NCBI GenBank assembly: GCA_038277395.1
Contig: CM076193.1
Coordinates: forward strand, 151,411,347-151,475,346
DNA: 64,000 nucleotides
Direction: 5' to 3'
Origin: Dryocosmus kuriphilus
Taxonomy: Eukaryota; Arthropoda; Insecta; Hymenoptera; Cynipidae
In this document: in pieces, positions 58,976-64,000 of the stretch
Numbering within the stretch: position 1 is the first letter of the stretch
Layout: each line of letters opens with the position of its first letter
Translations under genes and position numbers: made by a program
The notes under the pieces: model-generated
What the model was told of the DNA's origin: nothing
What the model saw: the letters and a program-made list of their open reading frames with translations, nothing else
Database searches by the model: none

Positions 58976-59470
58976 AGCTAAACCTTTAAGATTCTTACAA
59001 AGGCCTTAAGTTAGTCGAGACTTGTCTTCAGGTGGTTTAGACTTGTTCCGAGGCTATTTTGAATGTTTTTAACGAATAAAGTTTTTAAAACATTCAGAAT
59101 AGTCTTGATAGAAGTCTGAGCTACCTTAAGGCAAATCAGATCCAACTTCTGACATGTCTCGACTAGCTGAAGGCCTTTATAACAACCTTAAAGGTTCTGA
59201 CTTTTCCTGAAGAAGTTCAAACATGTCATAAGTTGGGTCAGACTTGTCTTCAAGTTGTTCAGGCTTGTCTCAAGGTTATTTAAAATGTTTTTAATGATTA
59301 AGGTTTTAAAATATTCAAAATAGACTTCAGACAAGTCTGAACCACCGTAAGACAAGTCTGAGCTACTTTAAGACAAGTCTGATCCACCTTGTCGCATTTC
59401 TGAACTACCTTAACTAAAGTCGTGACTCTTGCAAACAATATAATCAGTGAAAAAGACGTCTGAATTACAT
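58976..59470. mobile_element. foldbacks with AGACAAGTCT minisatellite arms (units 5 and 6)
   Basis: Two hairpins with centres near 59080 and 59300 and the same arm and centre words as the other copies. The outermost repeats are more diverged. Confidence 0.7.
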
Positions 59471-60225
59471 TAAGACTCGTCCTTATACAGCTCGAATGCC
59501 TTTAGTGGTAAAGCAAGAGTGTGACAAAAGGCCAGAGGTGTGAAAATAGAAAGGAGAAAGATTGAAGAGAACAAGTTTTCTATAATCGTTTATTGGGAGA
59601 TCGATAAAACAAGACAGAAGACACAAGACTATCAGGTGTGAGTTGAGGATGAGGACCTGCAGACGCATCTACACGAGGCTCGAATGGCTCGATCGAATTG
59701 ATTCGTCCGACACGGCGTGTCTTCCTCGTTCATACACGATCGGCTCTCCATCTCGCTTTCTTCTTTCTTCTTTTTCATTGTTTTTCGAGTATCCTTCGCC
59801 GACGCGAGATAAAATCTACCCTGACGATCCTGCACCCTCGGAATGCTGGGCGTGCCAAACAAGAGCCCGAGACGTCTTCCACGTGGGCTGCTGCCCCCGT
59901 ATAAAACGTCCCTGAAAGTGGATCTTTCATCTTTGCTGCCTCCAGGTTCTTTCATCTTCCGTCTTCCACCTCCTTCTTCTCTGCTTGAAGATGTCTGATA
60001 AAAAAAACTGTATTAACGCATCTCTGATTCAAAAAAAAAAGAGAAATCCGAATATTAAGATTTCAGGTTTGAACAAATTTAAAATTATGCCACTTAATTT
60101 TGTACGGATGAATAGGAGGGCTTAAATTATTAAAGTTTCTTTAGGTTGAGGGGGGCACCCCGCAAAAAGTTTCCATTTGATGAAAAAATAAATCTGAATT
60201 TTTGGCAAATTTTTTTAATAAGGGG
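59471..60225. other. GC-richer low-copy segment; possible but unproven transcription unit
   Basis: 59640-59990 is markedly GC-richer than its surroundings. It includes GTATAAAACG (59898-59907), a TATA-box-like word, followed about 85 bases later by ATGTCTGATAAA opening a 43-codon frame (59991-60122). Three overlapping longer frames (59632-59955) show no domain. I do not call a gene. Confidence 0.25.
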
Positions 60226-60227
60226 GT

Positions 60228-60540
60228 AAAACTATTTTAAATGTTTTTAACGATTAAAATTTTAGAACATTTAAAATAGACTTGAGACAAGTCTGAACCA
60301 TCTTGAGACAAGACTGAACCACACTGAACCACCTTAAGACAAATCTGAACTACTTCAACAGAAGTCTGACCCAACTTGTAACACTTCTGAACCTTCTGAA
60401 GGCAAGTCTGTACTGACTTAAGTTTAGTTTAATTTAGTTTATTTAAGGTTTGCACTTTTTGAGCATTTGTATTACGCAGTTTTACATACTAAACTTAATT
60501 TTTAAGGAAAAATACAAGTATTTTCTGAACATTAGGAAAG
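60228..60540. repeat. half-foldback (unit 7) and duplicated flank of 58395-58713
   Basis: It begins at the foldback centre (ATGTTTTTAACGATTAAAAT), followed by GACAAGTCTGAACCATCTTG and the same flank as unit 4 to CTGAACATTAGGAAA. The left arm is missing, replaced by unrelated sequence. Confidence 0.8.
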
Positions 60541-60779
60541 GTAATAAAATGAAGAAGAAAAAACAGAAAAATTGAAAAACCACCCATACGAATAAAAAAT
60601 ATCCCTTTTTATAAACAAAAAAATCATTTTCAGGAAGAAAATTTAATTTCAGAATTCTCAGTGTTCCCCCTAGCCCCATGTTTTCCCCCTTTTTTAAGGA
60701 ATTCCCCTCTTTTGAAGAAACATCCCCTTTTTTAATGTTTTTCTGTGGACTAAGTTGATAAAAACCCCAAAAAATCAAC

Positions 60780-62490
60780 TATTTTTGGTTGAAAATAGTC
60801 TATTTTAGTTGAAAAGTCATTTCTTTCATTTTTTTTGGTTTAGAAATCATCTTCGATTGAAAAAATCAACGATTTGTTGGAGCATTTACCACTTCTGGGT
60901 GAAAGTCCAACTATTATATTTTTGGTTAAAGAGTAATTTCTTGGTTGAAAATTCAACTGTTTGGTTGAAAATTAAACTATTTATGTTTGAAAATCTATTA
61001 CTGTTTGTTGAAAGTTCCTTTTTTGGGGGTTGATAGCTCAACTATTTTTAGCTGAAAAATAATATTTTTTCGGTTCAAAAGGCAGCTATAATTTTGGTTA
61101 AGAATTCATCTTTTTAGGTGGAGAATTAATCTTTTCAGTTGAAATTCAACTTTACTATTTTCTTATAAATTCAACAAGTTTGGTAAGACTTCATTTTTAG
61201 TAATACCTTTTTATTTCATATTTATTTTTCTTCGGTGTAAATGCAATGGTTTTGTTTAAAATTCCTTTTTTTGAGTTCATAATTCAACTATTTTTGTTTG
61301 AAAATTAATTTTTTTTTTTCAAGAAAACTGTAACAGTTTTGATTGAAAATTGATCTTTTATGGTTGAAATTTCAACAATTTTGTTTTAAAAATTCATCTT
61401 TATTTGAGAAATCATGTTTTTTTGTTGACAGTTCAAGTTTTTGACTGAAAATTAATTTTTTTTTAATCCATCTTTCTTGCGTGAAAATTCAACTATTTTT
61501 TTAAAAACTGGTCTTTATAGTTGAAAATTAAATCATTCTGTTGAAAACTAGATTTTTATTCTTGAAAATATAACTATTTTTTATTAAGAATTCATTTTTC
61601 TGGTTTGAAAACGTATTTTTATTATGAAAAATTAAAATATTTTGATTGAAAATTAATTTTTTATGATTGAAAATTTAACTATTTTTGGTTCATAATTAAT
61701 TTTTTTTTTTCTTCAAAAGTTAGCTATTCCATTTTTGGTTGAGAGTCCATCTTTTTCAGTTGAAAATTTAACTACTTTTTTTTTTTTTTTGTAAATTCAA
61801 CAATATTCTTAAAAACTATTCTTTGGTTGAAAACTCAATTGCTCGACTGAAAATATTTTTTTTTTTGAGAAATTATCGTTCATGTGTAGGAAATATTTCA
61901 TTGAAGATTTTTTTTTTTTTGGGTTGATAATTTAATTATTTTGTCAAAAATTGGTCTTTTTCAGTTAAAAGGTAGGTAAACCATTCCGTTAAAAAATATC
62001 TTTTTTGTTGAAAATACAACTTTTTAAAATGAAAAATTCAAATAATTTTGTTAAAACTTGAAAGTTAATTTTTTTTTGAAATTTCAACTATTTTTGGTTC
62101 AACATTAATCTTTTTTATTCAAGCTGTTCCATTTCTTATTGAGAAATTCATCTTTTTTAGTTGAAAATGTAACTTTTTTTTGGAAATTCTATGAGTTTGT
62201 TAAAAATGCATCTTTGGTTGCAAAATCGTGTTTTTTGGTTGAAAATTCAACTCCTTGGGTGAAAACCAAATTTTTGTTGTTGAAAAATAATATTTTTTGG
62301 AAAGAAATTCAACTCTTTTATTGAAAATTTCTTTTTTTTTTTCGGTTGGTGGTTTGAATTTCAACTTCTATATTTTTTGTTGAAAATTTGGAAATTCAAC
62401 TATTTTTTTAATGTTCCTTTTCTTTGATTGTTAATGGAACTATTTTTGGTTGAAAATCCTTTTTATAATTTTTGGTTAAAAGTGCAACTC
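60780..62490. repeat. degenerate minisatellite of TTGGTTGAAAATTCAACTAT
   Basis: About 1.7 kb of irregular 25-45-base units centred on TTGAAAATTCAACTATTTTT and its variants. The core GTTGAAAATTCAAC is nearly palindromic. No coding capacity beyond short Phe/Leu/Lys-rich frames. Confidence 0.85.
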
Positions 62491-62769
62491 TTTTTGTTCA
62501 GTTTAAACCGAGGAAACTAAACACGTGATGTTTTGACTTTTCATTTCAAGCTATTTTTTTTTCACACTTATCCTAAATAATTAAAAATTCTATTTAGTAC
62601 TCTATAAGCCTTGTGAAATTGCCCTTTTTTAAAAAAATTGTATTTTCATGGTGGTTACTTTTTTACAGATTTGACTTTTTAAACGATAGCAATATTTTTG
62701 TAGGTCAGTGGAATATTTGATTGAGTCTAGGCTAGGTTTATTTATGTCAAAAATGATTTCTTTATTTCG

Positions 62770-63285
62770 AAGAGATAAAGTCTGAGGAAAAGGGGGTAGT
62801 TTATGCTGCTGGTACGAGTCTGGGAAAAGGGGTAGTTTATGCTGCTGGTACGGGTCTGGGAAGAATGGGGTAATTTATGCTGCTGGCACAGGTCTGGGGA
62901 AAAGGGGTAGTGTATGCTGCTGTTACGGGTCTGGGGGGAAAAGGGGCAGTTTATGCTGCTGGTACGGGTCTGGGGAAAAGGGGGTAGTTTGTGCTGCTAT
63001 TACGGGTCTGGGGGAAAGGGGATAGTTTATGCTGCTGGTACGGGTTTGAGGAAATGGGGGTAGTTTATACTGCTGGTACGAGTCTAAGGAAATGGGAGTA
63101 GTTTATGCTGCTGGTACGGGTCTGGGGAAAAGCGGGCAGTTTATGCTGCTGGTACGGGTCTGGGGAAAAGGGGGTAGTTTATTCTGCTTGTAGGGGTCTG
63201 GGGAAAAGTGTGTAGTTTATGCTGCTGGTACGGGTCTGGGGAAAGGGGGGTAGTTTATGCTGCTGGAAAGGGTCTTGGTTGGGCT
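62770..63285 (+). repeat. G-rich ~38-bp minisatellite, about 13 copies
   Basis: Units read GGTAGTTTATGCTGCTGG, TACGGGTCTGGGGAAAAGGG, repeating every 36-40 bases. It is G-rich on the plus strand with multiple GGG/GGGG runs, ~530 bases upstream of the eIF5B exon. Confidence 0.95.
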
Positions 63286-63811
63286 TGAAGGGGGCTTGAA
63301 ATTGATGGGGGAGGAGGGAGTTTTGCGCGGTCAAAAAATATTTGACAGTCTCAAAATGAACATTGCTTGAATCGGTTTATCCCTATGACAGAAGCAAAAC
63401 ATTTTTTTGGATTAAAGAAATACGTAATTGTACGTATTCAGTACGATAATTTCTTTGAATCAATACTTTTTTTAGTTTAACTGGATCAAAAAGGAATTGA
63501 ATAACAAGTTACAGGCCGCTTTCACCTGATTGATAATATGCGTGGGTCAATCTTGAAAGTCTCGTATTAAATAATAATTTGTCACGAAATATAAATAAAG
63601 CAACCGACAGGAGGCCATTTCCTGTGACAGAAACTGTCCTTATAATATAAATCTTGTGTAAGGATACAATATATATAGTACAAGACATACATTGTTCTCG
63701 GTGCCATTACGTGGCGATTTATGGCGTATTTTCTGCGTGCACCAATCGAACTGCTGCACTAACTTGTATGTAATTTGTCGTATTACTTAATCCCACGTTC
63801 TCGTGTTGCAG
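63286..63811 (+). other. intron end upstream of the eIF5B exon, with 3' splice site
   Basis: Low-copy AT-rich sequence ending in the acceptor CGTTCTCGTGTTGCAG (AG at 63810-63811), with a pyrimidine-rich tract before it. No other exon is seen. Confidence 0.7.
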
Positions 63812-63973
63812 TTCATTGATCTGGGAGTGGTGACGAGTGTTGAGATGAACCACAAGCCAGTGGAGTTTGCGAGAAAGGGACAGGAAGTCTGCATTAAGAT
63901 TGAACCAGTTCCTGGTGAAGCACCTAAAATGTACGGAAGGCACTTTGATGAGAAGGACCTGATTATCAGCAAG
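63812..63973 (+). CDS. eIF5B: eIF5B internal exon (C-terminal domain IV)
   Basis: eIF5B is the cytosolic translation GTPase that promotes joining of the 60S subunit to the 48S complex after start-codon recognition. This exon is exactly 54 codons in phase 0, bounded by an acceptor (TTGCAG, ending 63811) and a consensus donor (GTAAGT at 63974-63979). Its translation begins FIDLGVVTSVEMNHK, continues through KGQEVCIKIEPVPGEAPKM and ends YGRHFDEKDLIISK. From memory of the family this matches the beta-barrel domain IV of metazoan eIF5B, which contacts initiator tRNA and eIF1A; the KGQEVCVKIEP and GRHF signatures are diagnostic. It lies a few dozen residues from the protein C terminus, so one or more short exons should follow to the right of the window. 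The G domain (P-loop, switches) and domains II-III are not in this window. Composition is GC-richer than the flanks, as expected for a conserved exon under selection. Confidence 0.93.
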
Positions 63974-63979
63974 GTAAGT
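63974..63979 (+). promoter_or_regulatory. 5' splice site of the eIF5B exon
   Basis: AAG followed by GTAAGT, a perfect consensus donor. It confirms that the exon is internal and on the plus strand. Confidence 0.9.
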
Positions 63980-64000
63980 CTTTTCTTCATTCAGTTCAAA

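Noticed and set aside
59632..59955. Charged or Arg-rich frames on both strands as a gene
   Set aside because: They overlap on opposite strands in a GC-rich island and match no known family.
63719..63990. Minus-strand frames over the eIF5B exon
   Set aside because: They are antisense shadows of the conserved exon.

Overview
This window is animal, almost certainly insect, nuclear DNA; a hymenopteran is plausible but not proven. It is very AT-rich, has no prokaryotic gene organisation, carries a eukaryotic exon with canonical splice sites, and is packed with Penelope-like retroelements (PLEs), foldback elements and satellites. I can support only one host coding segment: an internal exon of the translation GTPase eIF5B at the right edge (63812-63973, + strand). 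Because that exon has a splice acceptor, earlier eIF5B exons should lie to its left. I recognise none in the preceding 63.8 kb, so most of the window may be one giant intron, unless the gene is broken or misassembled.

Layout: 1-8970 is AT-rich satellite of about 797/870-bp higher-order units built from ~75-bp submonomers, with one orientation flip at an (AT)n tract and a mirror centre near 2.6 kb. 9239-13468 is a head-to-head dimer of a decayed PLE (reverse transcriptase plus GIY-YIG endonuclease). 13.5-14.6 kb is mostly low-copy sequence, followed by a perfect 124-bp-arm hairpin and a ~450-bp satellite (14.9-17.7 kb). 18176-22490 is a second head-to-head PLE dimer, whose right arm is interrupted by a 956-bp TA-duplicating insertion containing a tRNA-like (SINE-type) promoter. 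23754-35146 is the largest structure: about 47 copies of a 213-bp satellite lying between inverted termini.

35.1-41.7 kb holds ~0.9-1.1-kb repeats with (GTT/GTC)n tracts, including a foldback flanked by GC-rich palindromes. 41.7-43.1 kb has three ~250-bp tandem units that run into a PLE 3' end. 44.6-48.6 kb is a 1.83-kb tandem duplication. 49.6-51.4 and 58.3-60.5 kb carry foldbacks built from AGACAAGTCT-containing minisatellites. 53.57-56.46 kb is a 351-bp dimeric satellite, again with inverted edges. 60.8-63.3 kb holds two minisatellites just upstream of the eIF5B exon.

No intact transposase or reverse transcriptase remains; all PLE reading frames are broken. The recurring theme is inverted (foldback) organisation: both PLE loci, at least two satellites and many small elements are built around or between inverted repeats. 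A hairpin-plus-GAAAC motif resembling part of the hammerhead ribozymes known from PLEs recurs at about a dozen sites.
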